64,000 bases of DNA from Cichorium intybus (GCA_023525715.1 CM042013.1:76553494-76617493), one strand, 5' to 3'. Counted from the first letter of the stretch, positions 33,935 to 46,643 are shown. Notes: generated by a model not told the origin, from the letters alone. A program made the numbers and translations.

Positions 33935-35883
33935 ATGAATATTCTCACAAACAATATTAGGGGGTGGGTGATCGGGATAAAAGATCACAAGTTAAACACA
34001 TTCTAAGAAGACACAACATAAATTTTTGAGTATCTAAGAAACTCAAATGGTGAATGCAAGTGACATCAAGTTCTCTGATTTCTGGTTTCAAGGTGATTTT
34101 GATTTCGAGGTAGTGGGTTCGAGAGGTCGGTCAGGTGGCTTATTTTGCATGTGGAATAGAGCGTTGTTCAAAAAACAACATTCCATTGTGAACTCTTCTT
34201 TCATCGTCATCTCTGGCAATTGGATGGGGTATAACGAAACTATAAATTTTGTCAATGTGTATTCCCCAAACAACCCAAGTGAAACATCTCAAATATGGGA
34301 ATACCTTCTGAAAATAAAAGATTCTAATAGTGGGATTTGGGTTTTCATGCGAGATTTCAACGACGTACGTGGCAAGGAGGATAGGATGTCTGCTTTCTTC
34401 TGTAAATCCAGCACTAACAAATTCAATGGTTTCATTAAAAATGCAGGCTTGGTTGAATATAATATGGGTGGTCATTGATTTACTTGGATTAGCAAAGATG
34501 GTCTGAAATTCAACAAGCTTGATAGATTTCTTGTATGCAAACAATTTATGAGCAACTGGCCTTCAGCTTCTCTTTTGGCGCCTCCTAAAGAATATTCAGA
34601 TCACAATCCCGTTATCCTTCTTCGCGATCACCTTGACTTTGGGCCTTGTCCCTTTCGTTTCTACAATTCTTGGATCATGATTCCTGGTTATAGAGAAGTT
34701 GTGGAAAAGGCGTGGTTGGATGTTGTGGGTTCTTGTGCGAAAGATAGGAAATTCTTTTTGAAGTTAAAAAGAGTATAAGAGGAATTAAAAAAGTTGAGAG
34801 GCAGAGAAGCAAAGAGAGAAAAGGATGAGATCGAGGAAATCAAAAAAGACATTGACTCCTTGGAGAAAAAGGCGGACCTAGGTCAACTTACCCCAACAAA
34901 CATCAAGATTGGAAGTCCAAGATAGCAAAGCTAATAGAAATATAGACGAGGTGTAAAATTGATATAAAATAGAAATCTAGAGTCAAATGGGAAGTCGAGG
35001 GGGACGAAAATTCTAAATACTTCAATGCTATCATTAATGGGAATAAAAGGAGATCTAGGATAAACGTGATCATGGAAAACGGGTATTGGATTCTAGATCC
35101 AGATAAAATCAAAGATTCGACTCTTAGTTTCTTTAAAAACAAATTCAAAAGGAATTCCACCCGGAGGCCGACTTTTTCCAGCGACAAATTCAAGAGGTTG
35201 TTGGATGTAGAAATTCAAAGCTTGGAATTGGAATTCTCTTGTGAAGAAATCAAGAACGCGGTCTGGGATTGCTCTTCTGAAAAGGCGCCTGGTCATGATG
35301 GCTTCACCTTCATGTTCTTCAAAGAGTTTTGGGACATCATTCAGCTTGACGTTGTAAATGTCGTTAAATTATTCGAGCAAACAGGCCGGTTAGCAAAGGG
35401 TGTAATGCATTCTTTATTTCTCTTATCCCGAAAATTAGAGATCCTATGGTCCTAAAGGATTATCGTCCCATTAGTTTGATTGGTTGCTTTGTCAAGATTA
35501 TCTCAAAGATCTTGGCGGGAAGATTAAAGAAAGTCCTACACAAGGTAGTGAGCGGTGTTCAATCGGCATACATTCGAGGAAGGAATATTGTTGACGGCCC
35601 ATTTATTATCAATGAAGTTCTCAATTGAGCAAAGAAATCAAAGACCAAATCTATCTTTTTTAAAGTAGACTTGGATAAGGCTTTCGATTCTGTTGACTGG
35701 GGATACTTACATTCAATTTTTGCTCAAATGAATTTGGACAAAAATGGATGAATTGAATTAATGGTCTGCTCAAGTCTGGCAGGGGGTCGGTACTCATCAA
35801 TGGTGCCCCGACTAAAGAATTTCCTATTTAGAAAGGGTTGAGGCAGGGTGACCCGCTCTCACCTTTCTTGTTCATCCTGGCTA
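33935..35883 (+). pseudogene. LINE ORF2: endonuclease and reverse transcriptase, broken
   Basis: ORF2 opens at 33935 with MNILTNNIRG, the usual start of the exonuclease-endonuclease-phosphatase domain. Later blocks are FMRDFNDVRGKEDR (normally GDFN, so a substitution) and SDHNPVIL. The RT follows with EKAPGHDGFTFMFFKEFW near 35280, YRPISLIGCFVKIISKIL near 35460, FKVDLDKAFDSVDW near 35660 and GLRQGDPLSPFLF near 35835. The YADD/FADD catalytic block would lie beyond the LTR insertion. At least six stops or shifts are present. Confidence 0.8.
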
Positions 35884-36864
35884 TGTAACACGCCTAAGTC
35901 GTCGTGTGGTCAAAAATAGTAAAAATAACCTAACACACACTAGTATAGCGGTAGTCAGGGTCGATCCACAGGAGTTACGTGGTCAAGGTAGGCAACAGAT
36001 TACCAACTGTAGTTTCACTCTACAGCCAGAGGATCCAGTTTCCGACTTTCACCAAAAACAGTCTAAAAATCATAAACATTCAACAATTCCAACACAAGCA
36101 TCAACTAAACTAAACCAAACCAATAACTAATCCTAATCCCTTACTGAAATCAAAAGTATAATTCAGAGGTAATCAAGATCAAATCAACACAATCACACAT
36201 TCAAACATCCAAATGCATCCAAGAGCATAAAAACCATATAAAGAGCATTTAACACTAACCGAATGATTAACTATTAAAAACTCAGATCCACTTGTTCCAA
36301 AACAGAAAATATAAAATTCAGAAACTAAAAACTAATGCCAATGGTTGTCACACCCACTAACACTAGCCAAAGCTATCAAGTACTAAACTAATTGGAAACT
36401 AAAAGAGAAAAACATAAAATACCAATTATGGTTGCTGAACACTGAAACTCGGAGTCAAAGAAGCCTTGGAAGTCGTTCCAATGCCAGGTATTTGTAGCAT
36501 TTTTCAACCTAGAACCCTCTATTTATAGTTTGAAAAATAAAAGACCGCGCTGCGTGCACTTGGATTCTACGGCGTGCGTGTTGGATTATCCCCGTTTCTT
36601 CAGCATTTGAATCTTCTCCACCGCCTCATTGCTGAGTTAGCGCGTCGTGCCCTTGTACATACCCGCGGCGCGCGTGCGAATTTGACTGTTTTTTCTTTAT
36701 CTTCAAACTTCTTCCATTTTGTATGCTTTTAGCCCCTGTTTACATCATTTCTTTCCAAACAAGCACCGGTACAAAAAGTGATAATACCACAACATATATG
36801 ATAAAATTCACCAAGAGTAGGGCTCAACAACGACTAAAATACTTGATATTACTAGGCGTTGTCA
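35884..36864 (-). repeat. Athila-3 lower LTR
   Basis: 981 bp; plus strand runs from TGTAACACGCC to GGCGTTGTCA. A minus-strand TATA element (plus CTATTTATAG, 36519-36528) and CpG-rich motifs (GCGGCGCGCG near 36664) are present. The 5 bases before it are GGCTA; the partner duplication is not found at 41923 and would lie outside the window if the tandem model holds. Confidence 0.85.
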
Positions 36865-37614
36865 AACACCCCACACTTGTGCCTTGCTTGTCCCCAAGCA
36901 AGAGAGTTTTTAACAATTCTAAAAAAGACTCAAACAATTTTTGAATGCGTTTGATTTCAAAGCTTATTGCCCTAAGAGTTAGAGTGAAATAGTTTGTGAA
37001 AACATAATCGGAATATTCTTTGGAATTCATCGAGGCCACCCTTTTCGGACCTACCGGCCCGAACAACAAAGGCCACTGATTGACAATTCCTTCCTAAATT
37101 CCAATCCTAAAACACTCCAATCTTCTAACTCCTAAAACTCAACTTATTTGACTAAACTAGTAGCATGATAACAAATAAATGGTATCTCTCGAAAAATACC
37201 GATGCTAGAACATTAACAAATTATTCGTTTGAAAAACACTCTTTCGACCGTCCACACCCCACACTTAAAACCGTACAATGCCCTCGTTGTATAAAAATAA
37301 TTTAGAGCTAGGGAGAAAGAGTTACCCTTTAGATGGTAGATTGCTCGATTGTCACGGGTACAAAAACATGAACAAAAGTCCTCGACTCATAATTCAGGAG
37401 TTGTAGCACAATAGTGAAACATGCCGGTGGTCAAGGCAAGTGGAGGGGGCACGGTGACCCCACACTTGCTTGAAACAACTCCTTCATTTGGTATTACATG
37501 CATAACTCACAGAAGACATTAAATGCAACAGAAAATAAATAAATAAAACATAACAAGCAAAAGATAGTGTCATAAGTACAGTACATATATCCCAAAAGAA
37601 AACAGAAAAATACA

Positions 37615-38860
37615 TCAATCGCCACCGTGTGGCCTAGAAGAACCTGCCTCATGATCTTGGGCTCGAGCTGGGAATGGTCGGGGGCGTCGTCCCTGCTGGG
37701 TGGCCATCTCTAAAAGTACCTCCCCAATCCACTCCAGCTGATCCTCGATCCGAGCAACCCGCTCCTCCAATCGGCGGATACCTGCTGTCTCCTGCTGCTG
37801 CTGGGGCTGTGGTGGAACTGGTGGTGCTACCCTCTAGCGTCGCCTGGGAGGTCCTACCACGTGGCCTGGTCGTGGTGCCCTGGCTGCCTCTGTTTCCATT
37901 TTCATATATCACCCTGGCTGTAACTACTGGATCAGATGCATGCTCTCCAAGGCTCGTGCTGTTGTGCGAACTGGAGGTATAGCCGTCAGGGAAGCCATAG
38001 TAGCAGCTGTGAGTAATCTGTAAGAATGGGCCAGGCGGGTGATATAGTGCCCACCAGCCAAGGGACTGCTGGCTAACGCACCTACTGCCCGGGTGGATAG
38101 AGAGACTGCTAAAGTGTACGGGAGGTGGAGGAACCTGGTAGCGTGGAGAAGCACCCACATATAAGTCATGTCCTCACCGGACACCTTCTCACCCCCTCCT
38201 TCTGCATGAGAGAGGTGGAGATGATGCGGTGCATGAGCCGGTGAAGCAGATTGCGGAGCTGGCTCTCCCTGGCCGACCCCGCCTCGAAGTAAACATTGGA
38301 CAACAGTGCCCAAATAGCAGCATTGGCCTCCCTCGCGGGCTGCCCCTGAATGCACGCATGAAGGAATGGTGTGAAGTGACAGCTCTGGAGGTCCTCCTCT
38401 GTGTATATGTCCGTGCGTCTCCCGAACTCCTTGAGACTGCACTCCCTGGAGACTCCCCCCAATCGAAAACGGACTAGCCTGGATCTAGCCTCTGTTGACG
38501 TCGGTGCATAACGGACCGTGGAAAAGAACTCCAGAAGAAGCTCGGTGTAGACTACATAGTCCTAGTTGGCCAGAAGCCTGCCCCAACCACGACATGTAAA
38601 TGTGACATCCCCATCGACCCAAGTGCGGTGAAGGAAGGGCTCAATCTCAGCCCAAAGCCCGGCCTCTCTCAAAATATCACGGTCCAAAATGGTCGCCTCC
38701 AAAACCCGGCGACCCGTAAGTGCGTCCCTCCTCTGAACATACTCGATCGAACTCTCCAGCTCAGCAGGGAACTAGAGAAAAGGGTGGTCAAGCCTAAAGA
38801 CATCTGCACAAAATGGCCACAAAATTTCTTTTGCAAAATAAGTCCTTTTCTTACCCACCG
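37615..38860 (-). pseudogene. Athila ORF1/env-like third ORF remnant (Athila-3)
   Basis: Minus-strand frames contain GVSRECSLKEFGRRTDIYTE, LRNLLHRLMHRIISTSL and FLHLPYTLAVSLS, parallel to the blocks in Athila-1. It ends at TGA 37615-37617. Fewer breaks than in Athila-1: one clear frame change near 38165 and breaks upstream of 38460. This position between pol tail and purine tract is where Athila elements carry their third ORF. Confidence 0.7.
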
Positions 38861-39480
38861 AACCGCGACGCGGCGAGCGACTGTTGCGAAATCCAAACCT
38901 ATTCTCACTGATTTTCACCTGTTAACTCGATCTAAACACACTAAAAGGTAGCCTAAGCATCGACTAGCCCTCCTAGGGTGATCATTTGGCAATCAAAACA
39001 CCCTACGAACCAACATTCCCGATTTCTAAGTTTTTCAGTTTTTGGAGAAATCAAACAAATTCACTGCCTAATCACTAGTTCTAACAAGTAAAAACTAGTT
39101 AGAATGACATACCTCGATAGTGGGAATAAAATAAACGAGAAAAATGCGAGAAAAATTCTGGATGATCGGAGCTCTGAGGCGCGGTGTGGGTTTGTGTGTG
39201 TGAATAGTGAATGTGACGTACCTTTTTACAAAAGAAAACAGACTGATCGATTCCCGCGTCGTGGGAAAGGCGTGACCGCGGCGCGTGTGTTCCCAAATCA
39301 ACCCCTGCGCATCGGGTTAGTTTACAATCTCGCGGTGCGTAAAACACTTGACTGCGATACGGTCTTCAAAAATTCAAATTTCCTTCATGACAACCCCACA
39401 CTTGCCTTGGACCAATAACATCTGCAATCACTATGATACTATCTTCCTAATTACTCCTAAGAAATATAGTACTTACCTAT

Positions 39481-39530
39481 AAAAGATGGGTTGCCTCCCA
39501 ACAAGCGCTATGTTTAACGTCTTCAGCAAG
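39481..39530 (-). pseudogene. Conserved end-of-pol tail in Athila-3
   Basis: The plus strand GGTTGCCTCCCAACAAGCGC and following AACGTCTTCAG match 10645-10690 in Athila-1 and 42008-42050 in Athila-2. Only this tail of pol survives, directly after the novel ORF, which marks the right edge of the gag-pol replacement. Confidence 0.75.
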
Positions 39531-39622
39531 ACGGCGAGTCCTTCTACCGCTATGGTGCATCGTATGCCTTCTTTCTTCGCTGATTTTCAGTCACCACCGT
39601 CCCTTTGTTGACCCACGACTCC

Positions 39623-40813
39623 TCAAACTTTCTTGGGTTGAATGGCTTGCCGGTCCTTCTGCTGCTGCCCGGTTGCTGTTTCCTGATCAATTCCCGTTGA
39701 GTGTTTGTAGGTAACTTTGAACCTCCAAGCTCGATCCTTCCTTCTGCATCTCTTCAAAGTTACCGGTTTGATGTGGAGCGTCCCCAAAGCTGCTCCCAGT
39801 AGTTGTTTTGCGCCTCGTTTGTTGCTCACATATTGCGTGTTATCTTCAGTTTGAAATTTTGCCTTGCAGTACCAATAAAAATTTTCCAACCGAATGGGAT
39901 TGGAAGGCAACATATCGGGATGCTTCCATATGTCCTCATCGATGGTATTGATTACATCTAATTTTCCATTCATGAATGGATCATGAGTGGCGATAAAATC
40001 ATGTTTATTATTTTCAAAAACCAACTTGTTGGCATCATCTTCTTGATCATCATCCAACAGGTGGATCGGGACCAAGAGTGAGCGACTGGTTTGATCTGGT
40101 GGTGGTATAAAGTCACCCATCACCAGATCCTTACTTTCAAAATACTCAAAATTTTCAAAAGTTATAGGTTCGGGGGTAGTATTGTCATCTACACCCCCTT
40201 CCCCAATATTATCAACAACTTCAACAATTTCGGGAGTCGTTGGGCTGGGGTCTACACTTTCACTTACAGCCCCCTCCATAACATCCTCCTTAATCAAATT
40301 GTCTGGTGATGGTATGGATTCACTCATCACCAGATCAACATTTTCAAAAATATCAAAAACATCAAGAGCTATTGAGTCAGAGGCAGCATTGTCACCTACA
40401 ACCTCTTCCTCAACAACATTTTCGACCATCTCAGTGGTCTCTTGACATTCCCAAGGTGTATGCCCTTCCATCACATATTCATGTGATGCAAGTTCACACA
40501 CAGTATTATTGGTATAAAAATCACTCGCCTCAGGTTCTGGCGAGGGTGGTGAACATTTCCAACTTTACTCTAACTTATCTAATGAAATTTGCAATTTTTC
40601 AAGAGCATCAGCCTGGTCCTTATGCACTTGGATGGTGCTAGCCATGAGCTCTAATACTTGGGCCCAAGTTACAGAATTTTCAGGTTGAGATGGCTCCTCG
40701 GTCTGCCATCCATTGTCATCAAATGATCCATTGTAGTAATCATCCTCGTAATAGATGTCAGCCGGATTTTCATAATACTCATAATACTGATCTGGGTACA
40801 TGTAATCGCCCAT
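39623..40813 (-). pseudogene. Novel 397-codon acidic ORF in place of gag-pol (Athila-3)
   Basis: ATG at 40811-40813 lies about 100 bases after the primer site, the position of gag ATG in Athila-1. One frame runs to 39623 with a single in-frame TAA at 40565-40567. The N-terminus is Tyr/Asp/Glu-rich (MGDYMYPDQYYEYYENP), followed by a short helix (LELMASTIQVHKDQADALEK). After the stop come about 200 strongly acidic residues with two related segments ending LVMSESIPSPD and LVMGDFIPPPD. The C-terminus is basic (KPVTLKRCRRKDRAWRFKV). No gag, zinc knuckle or enzyme motif is visible. I do not recognise it; capture of a host sequence or an accessory ORF are both possible. Confidence 0.7.
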
Positions 40814-40910
40814 TATGAAGACGTACACATACCAAAACTCATCAAACTAAAATCAAACACCCAAAAATCAGAAACTAAATCCTACAGATCACCTACTCTC
40901 AAGCTCACAA

Positions 40911-40929
40911 CTCCCCGACAACGGCGCCA
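40911..40929 (-). other. Athila-3 primer-binding site (tRNA-Asp type)
   Basis: The minus strand reads TGGCGCCGTTGTCGGGGAG a few bases inside the LTR ending at 40935. It has one mismatch to the tRNA-Asp complement seen at 52789. Confidence 0.85.
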
Positions 40930-40934
40930 AAACT

Positions 40935-41922
40935 TGACACGCCTAGGTCGTTATGCAGTCAAAAATAAGAAAATAACCTCACGACTAACTAGTATAGCAG
41001 TAGCAAGGGTCGATCCGAAGGAGTTTGGTGGTCAAGATAGAACGACATATTACCAACTGTAGTGTCACGCTACAGCCAGCGGTATTGTTTCAACTTTCCC
41101 AAAAACCAACACAAAACACAATATCAAAACAATTGCCAAAATCCAAATCAAGCATGAACTAAACTAAACTAAGTTCTAAACTAAGATTACTTACTGATTT
41201 CAGAAGTAACTTCTAGAAAAATCAAAAGCAATGACAATCCCAAAACATCCAAACAAGCATTCAACAGAAACCATACCGAAAAATGCAAATAAACATCAAA
41301 CCGAATGATTAACTTTTATATATCCAAATCAAACCAACATTCAAACAATCAAATCTAGATCTATTACAAACTATTCATTACTGAAATCAGAAACTATAAA
41401 TCTAAATGAACATCGAGTAATCGACGGAAATCCCGATTGCGGAATACCTCGATGCCGAGTTGATAAAATTAGAGAAAAACTAAATTACTAACCAAAATAT
41501 TGATTCCCACTAAAAAACTAACGAAATTATGCCTTTGGATCCCTCCTTTGCATCCCGGGATGCTTCAAAAGTCGGACGAGACTCCGATATTTATAGTGGT
41601 GCGAAATAAGGGTTGCCGCGTCGCGGCCAAGCTAAATCCGCGACGCGCGTGTTGCCTTATCCCGCAATCTCGGAATTTGAAATTCAAAAATGAAGATTTT
41701 ATCCAGTCGCAAGATGGCGGCGCCATCTCTGTCAGATTTGTCTTTTTGCCCCTTTTGCTCCATAACTTCTCCAGAATTGCACTAAAACCCCGGCATTTAC
41801 ACTAAAAACATTTTCAAGCACTTTGGCACAAAAGTAAGTGATATTAGCCTATTAATAATGATAAATTAACTAAAACACGGCTAAACAACGCCTAAAATAC
41901 TTGATATTACTAGGCGTTGTCA
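40935..41922 (-). repeat. LTR shared by Athila-3 and Athila-2
   Basis: 988 bp, plus strand TGACACGCCTAGG to GGCGTTGTCA. A primer site lies on its low side and a purine-tract sequence (CCCCACACTT on the plus strand) on its high side. An LTR with both neighbours is the 5' LTR of one element and the 3' LTR of another. CpG motifs CCGCGTCGCGG and CCGCGACGCGCG flank the TATA region near 41590-41650. Confidence 0.8.
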
Positions 41923-42094
41923 AACACCCCACACTTATTCTTTTCTTACCGTGACCAATCAAGCATGATTAATTACTATTGAAAATGCAATTTATACATA
42001 TGATGATCGGGTTGCCTCCCGATAAGCGCTAAGTTTAACGTCTTCAGCCGGACATACACTTACCAGACCTATAACGTGTATACAGGAGGATATG

Positions 42095-42311
42095 TCATGA
42101 ACTCCACTGATCTACTTCCAATTTCTGAAATATACCTGCAATGATATAGGGTTTGATTCTATGTCCATTGACCTTGAATGGCTGTCCACCTTTGAAATCC
42201 CTGATTTCTACTGCACCATAGTCTGTGATACTAACCACTTTGTATGGCCCATTCCATTTACTTCTTAACTTCACAAGAAACATCTTCAATCTTGAGTTGT
42301 ACATCCATACA
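42095..42311 (-). pseudogene. Athila-2 integrase C-terminal end
   Basis: Minus-strand RLKMFLVKLRSKWNGPYKVV and VNGHRIKPYI are the C-terminal DNA-binding part of Ty3-type integrase. The frame is cut at 42311 by Copia-2 and its upstream part resumes at 49670, where the LKTFEVRQKVL block is found. GTAT is shared at both Copia-2 edges on the minus strand. Confidence 0.85.
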
Positions 42312-42966
42312 TGTTGGTTATATGCCCATCGTTATAACAAGTTGGTAATATTACTATAAATAGTAGGGTCCTTTTGGGTTACACGAAAGAGACGATTTAG
42401 CTAAAAGAGATCAAAAATAAACTTGAGGGGTTATGTTTATTAATATATCAAAGTAAAGATATATTAATTAGAAACTTAATGGTTAAGTTTATTAATATAC
42501 CAAAGTAAATGTATATTAATTAGAAACTTAATAAGGATAAAGGACCAAAGTGAAATATCCACAAGGGAGGGGATAAGGATGAGGAGCACTATAAATAAAA
42601 CTATAAATAAAACTCTAGATCTGAGTTGTAGGGGCTGCCAAAACCCTAATTTCCGTCACCCACCTCCCACCCCTCGGTATACGGCCAATTTCTTTCAAAA
42701 CCCTAAGTATTACGTGTTAAAACTTCAAGCAAAGGTATATACTACATCAACGGGTGCTGGATCGTTGTCTTGGGTGCGATTACATTAGAGGAGTTCTATT
42801 TTGGGCTCTAGTCATCCTAACAAAATCAGATATGAGATTTAAAAGGTATGTCTTGAACCCTCTTGATTTTACAGTTACAAAAGTGTGCATGATTCTATGA
42901 TCCTGGTTGAATACGATTTTGATTTCTGTTTCCACTGCGTTGTTTTTATGCTATCGTATTCCAACA
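42312..42966 (+). repeat. Copia-2 5' LTR
   Basis: 655 bp. It contains a TATA-like GCACTATAAATAAAACTA at about 42586; the following 12-base unit is duplicated relative to the 3' LTR, which accounts for the length difference. Confidence 0.93.
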
Positions 42967-42967
42967 G

Positions 42968-42980
42968 TGGTATCAGAGCC
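42968..42980 (+). other. Copia-2 primer-binding site
   Basis: TGGTATCAGAGCC complements the 3' end of initiator tRNA-Met, as in most plant Copia elements, one base inside the LTR end. Confidence 0.92.
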
Positions 42981-44445
42981 ACTTTATCATGATTTTGTAC
43001 TGTTTAGATTCGATTAGATATGTTAAAAATCGTTTTTTTCTGATTTATTGAATCTGTTCGATGTCCGCGCCGCGGTACTTGAAATATCGCATCGCGGGTT
43101 TTTCTAAAGTTACGATCATTAGGGTTTTTCCGCGTCGCGTTTCCTAGTGTTCTGCGCCGCGTCGTTCTTGTCATGATCGGTTTCTGTTGATTGCCGCGTC
43201 GCGTTTTCTCGTGATCCGTGTCGCGACGGTCGTGACGTTTTATTTTCTGAAATCCGATTTCTTGTTATAAAATTGTGATTTTAGTATTGTATGATTGTTT
43301 AGATTAATGATTGACATTGAATGCTTGCATGCTCAATAGAATTAATAGCTAAACACAAAGTTTAAAATGCTTCAAAATTTAATGGATGATTGTTTAAATT
43401 AATTATTAACACTGCATCCTTGCGTGTTTAATAGAATTAATAGTTAAACATAATGGATGATTGTTTAAATATATATATTAGAAATGTATCTATATGTATA
43501 ACTTAAAATAAAAAAAACATTGGTCAGACCATGACTAGGCTCACCTACTCTAAATGTGTAGAATGTTTAAGGAGGTCTCTTTGATTCCTAATGAGGTCGG
43601 TTTTTAAATAGCATTCATTGCTTACCACCCTCACCGCCTGTCACATTTTATCGAGTGGAGTTACCGAAAGGGTTTGTTATGACAATGTTTCAAGATAAAA
43701 GTATTACTGAAAATACACAAGTAAGAAAATTTGTTAAAAGTTAATAGAATTTTTCAAAAGTGAATTGGCATTTCAAATTGGTTTTAAAATGTTTAAATTG
43801 ACCCTTTTTGCGAATTAAAAGGTTAAAGTGTTTTAACAAGAATGATATATGCAAAACTAGATTGTTAAAAGTTGTTAACATGTTTTAAAATTATTGGCAA
43901 TTGTAAGACGGATTTTAAAAGTTTAAGAGACCATTTTGCCAAAAGAAGTTAAAATGTTTTAACTTAGCGATACGAAATCCTGTTTTATGAAAATGTGAAT
44001 CTCATGCTACCCACAAAGAACCACACATTTAACCGGGCCCTTCCGACGTGGGAAGTGCTATAGCCAACGCGTCGGATTGGAGTCGGCCAAAATGATGTGA
44101 TACTCGCGATAACTCATGAATCATGGGCCGGGTGTCACGTGGGTCTTCGTGGTCGATTTACCATCCAAACTCGTGATCCGCGGCATACCCGTCACGAGAG
44201 AGAGGATGAGCATGATGGGATTAAACATGCCATTGATAAGATTCAATGAATCCCAAAAGACCTAGAAGCTTCATAGAGATTGAAGTTGGCAAAAGAGTAT
44301 TGCCTACCTAAATAACTTCTGGGGGTGACTACGGCATACCTCTTCACCACCAGAAGCGAAATATGGATTCTAGCCTTAAGTAAAATAATTTTATGGGTAA
44401 TTAATTTATTAAGGGTTAATCAAACTAAACAAAACTCTATTTTAG
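42981..44445 (+). other. Copia-2 untranslated leader with CpG-rich motif cluster
   Basis: No coding region is seen before the gag remnant. At 43064-43237 repeated CGCGTCGCG, CGCGCCGCGG and GTGTCGCGACGG motifs cluster in otherwise AT-rich sequence. The same motif type occurs in the Athila LTRs. Confidence 0.6.
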
Positions 44446-45060
44446 ATGTCAACTAAAGAAAGTTTGAAAGTTACAAGTTTTTTTACTGCGTGGCTTCCTC
44501 AATCAAAGTAAGTTCAACGGCATAGATTATGCGTGTTGGTTCCAGAACTTGAGAAGAGTACTCAATGTCGAGGGAAAATTTTATATGATTGAGGAACAAA
44601 TTCCAATGGATTATCCAGCCACATCCATTAGTGCTGAAATAGACGGTCAATCATCTTAGACGTCTAAATGATTGAAATAAGGTTGCTCATTTCATGTTAG
44701 ACACTATGATTCCCGAGCTTCAAAGAAGATTGTGGGGTCTTGGTGCTTTGACAAGATTAACCGGCTTAAGGACATGATCCAAGAGCAGGTTAAATGGGAA
44801 CGAATCAAAGTCATGAAAGCATTGTTTGGATGTAGGCTGTTACTAGGACGGAGAGTCAATACCCATATGTTTAGCATAAGAGGGTACGTTGACCAAATGT
44901 GGAGGTTGGGATTTCCAACAAGTCAGGAGTTAGTCACGGACATTGTCCTTAACTCGCTGACTAGTTCTTATGATTAGTTCATTCTAGACTTCATTATATA
45001 GAACTTAAAAGGACCCTTCGAGAGATTACGTAGCATGTTGAGGAAAGTATAACTTTACAT
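44446..45060 (+). pseudogene. Copia-2 gag remnant
   Basis: ATG at 44446. Readable parts include KFNGIDYACWFQNLRRVLNV (near 44510), EEQIPMDYPAT and, in another frame, LGFPTSQELVTDIVLNSL (near 44910), typical of the UBN2/DUF4219 gag of plant Copia elements. Several frame changes and stops; no zinc knuckle was found. Confidence 0.75.
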
Positions 45061-46643
45061 GGCTAGCAAATCCAACACCACAGCTCCTAAAGGAGGTGTC
45101 AAAAGGAAAAGGACAAACCCTACCAAGGGAATGATTTTCCTAAAGAAACCTCAATACTGAAATCCTGAGGAAGATTTTTGTTTCCACTGAAAGGATGTGG
45201 GACATGGAAGGCATAAATGCTCAAGATATCTGATGCAATAGAAGTAGTTGCAAGCCAAAGAGTATGGCACTTCAGGTATATTTGTAATTCCATAAGTGCT
45301 TTGCTTATGACCAGTATTGCCATTTTAATGGGCAGAGACTGGAATAAAGCAGAGGTACAAACCATGGAGAGCTGGATCGAATCATGGACTACAAGCAGCT
45401 TGCCTTCATCCATAGGATTAGGAACCAACTTCTCTATAGTGTTTTAGTTTATGGTTTTGCAATTTGAAGATTGTTGATGTGAACATTGTTTCATCAGATG
45501 GTTTTGACTTTGTTTAAATAAAGGTTGTTTTAAATAAAAGTTATTTTAAAAGTTATTTTGGAACAAAGTTATGGTCATTACATCTATGAGAACTGGTTCA
45601 GAACAATAGTTCGAAAAGACTGATTCAAGAGAATCCAAATGTTTGGATTAATGGTATGAGTGGAATTTTCTGGTTTTGTAGACTTGAAAGAAGCTACCAG
45701 AACTCCAGATGGATAGGATTCTGGAGATCATTTGACTGAAAGTTTTATGATAACTGCTATTCTTGTCTACCTAGAGAGATAACTATGTACTGCTTACAAG
45801 TTATTGTGGGCAAAGGCCGAGAATCTGTTGGACCTTGTACATCTAATGTATTTGGACCATTCATTTTTCCACTAAACCGTCTAAAATACTCTGTTGAGTT
45901 TGAAACGTATATGGTGATCAGTACTTCAAGAACAGAGTATTGAATCAAATGAGCAAAGGATGAGAATTCTAAATCCAAGTGTGGATAAAGAGTTTCTTAG
46001 TCAAAGATTATACAATCATCTAATAGACTGTGAAAATTGTTTCAACAGTCAAATCCACTTTGAACGCTACGAGCATCGTATGGTGTGTCTGAGTTATAAT
46101 CGAACATAAAGGTTCGACATATGATGGATTGTATTATGCTTCCAATCATTGTCTGAGGTTAAACCTTAGAGACAATAGAGTCCTAACCCTTGCACAACCA
46201 CAAAAGGTTCTACAAACACTTTCTGAGAAATATGGAGTGTAGATGTTTCTTCACTAGCATATTTAGAAATTTAGGGTATTGAGACTTACGGTTTACCGTG
46301 TAGCTCAGAGGACGCCGATTAACAGAAGTGTTATCCCATTAGAGTACTTGGATATAATAAGCATTTTGACAATAGTATGATGTTGTATAAATGACAGTAT
46401 TCTATGATAGGAAGCTGGTATTCAAGAAATCAGTGGGAGCCTGACTGATCTTGTGAGACTCAAAGGATCAAAGAGCCTGATGTTGGCACTAGCACTCAAC
46501 CAGAGGTAGTAAAACCTGTTGAGACTCAGTAAGAGTTTGCTGAGGAATCTGACATAACTCCATCTCCTGTTCGAGAAACTGATAAAGGACGTCATACACC
46601 TGGTTTTCATGAATTACATGTTGACGAAGGTGATAAATGTCAG
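45061..46643 (+). pseudogene. Copia-2 region expected to hold protease and integrase
   Basis: No protease or integrase motif (DTG, HHCC, DD35E) is readable in any frame. Short stretches look coding but are too degraded to assign. The modules are lost or mutated beyond recognition. Confidence 0.45.

Larger units (their letters stand above)
31900..35883 (+). mobile_element. L1-type LINE, decayed and cut by an LTR element
   Basis: Order on the plus strand: RNA-binding ORF1, then ORF2 with endonuclease and reverse transcriptase. The sequence stops inside the RT domain, just after GLRQGDPLSPFLF, at the LTR that starts at 35884. The C-terminal RT part, the zinc-binding region and the poly(A) tail are not in the window. 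The 5' end of ORF1 is also missing. Many stops and frameshifts show it is old. Confidence 0.85.
35884..41922 (-). mobile_element. Athila-3: non-autonomous Athila-like element with a novel ORF
   Basis: LTRs at 35884-36864 and 40935-41922 enclose an internal domain on the minus strand: tRNA-Asp-type primer site (40911-40929), acidic ORF (40813-39623), end-of-pol tail (39481-39530), ORF1/env-like region (37615-38860) and purine tract (36865-36880). Gag, protease, RT and integrase are all absent. The LTRs are well diverged (roughly 75-80% by eye over the first 180 bases), and the upper LTR also borders the purine tract of Athila-2, so it is shared by two elements. It sits in the LINE RT. Confidence 0.8.

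Noticed and set aside
35884..41922. Reading Athila-3 as a normal single insertion
   Set aside because: Its LTRs differ too much, no 5-base duplication is shared, and the upper LTR borders another element's polypurine tract.
42579..42788. Plus-strand frame in the Copia-2 LTR, repeated at 49294-49491
   Set aside because: It repeats only because it lies in both LTRs; no known protein and partly simple sequence.
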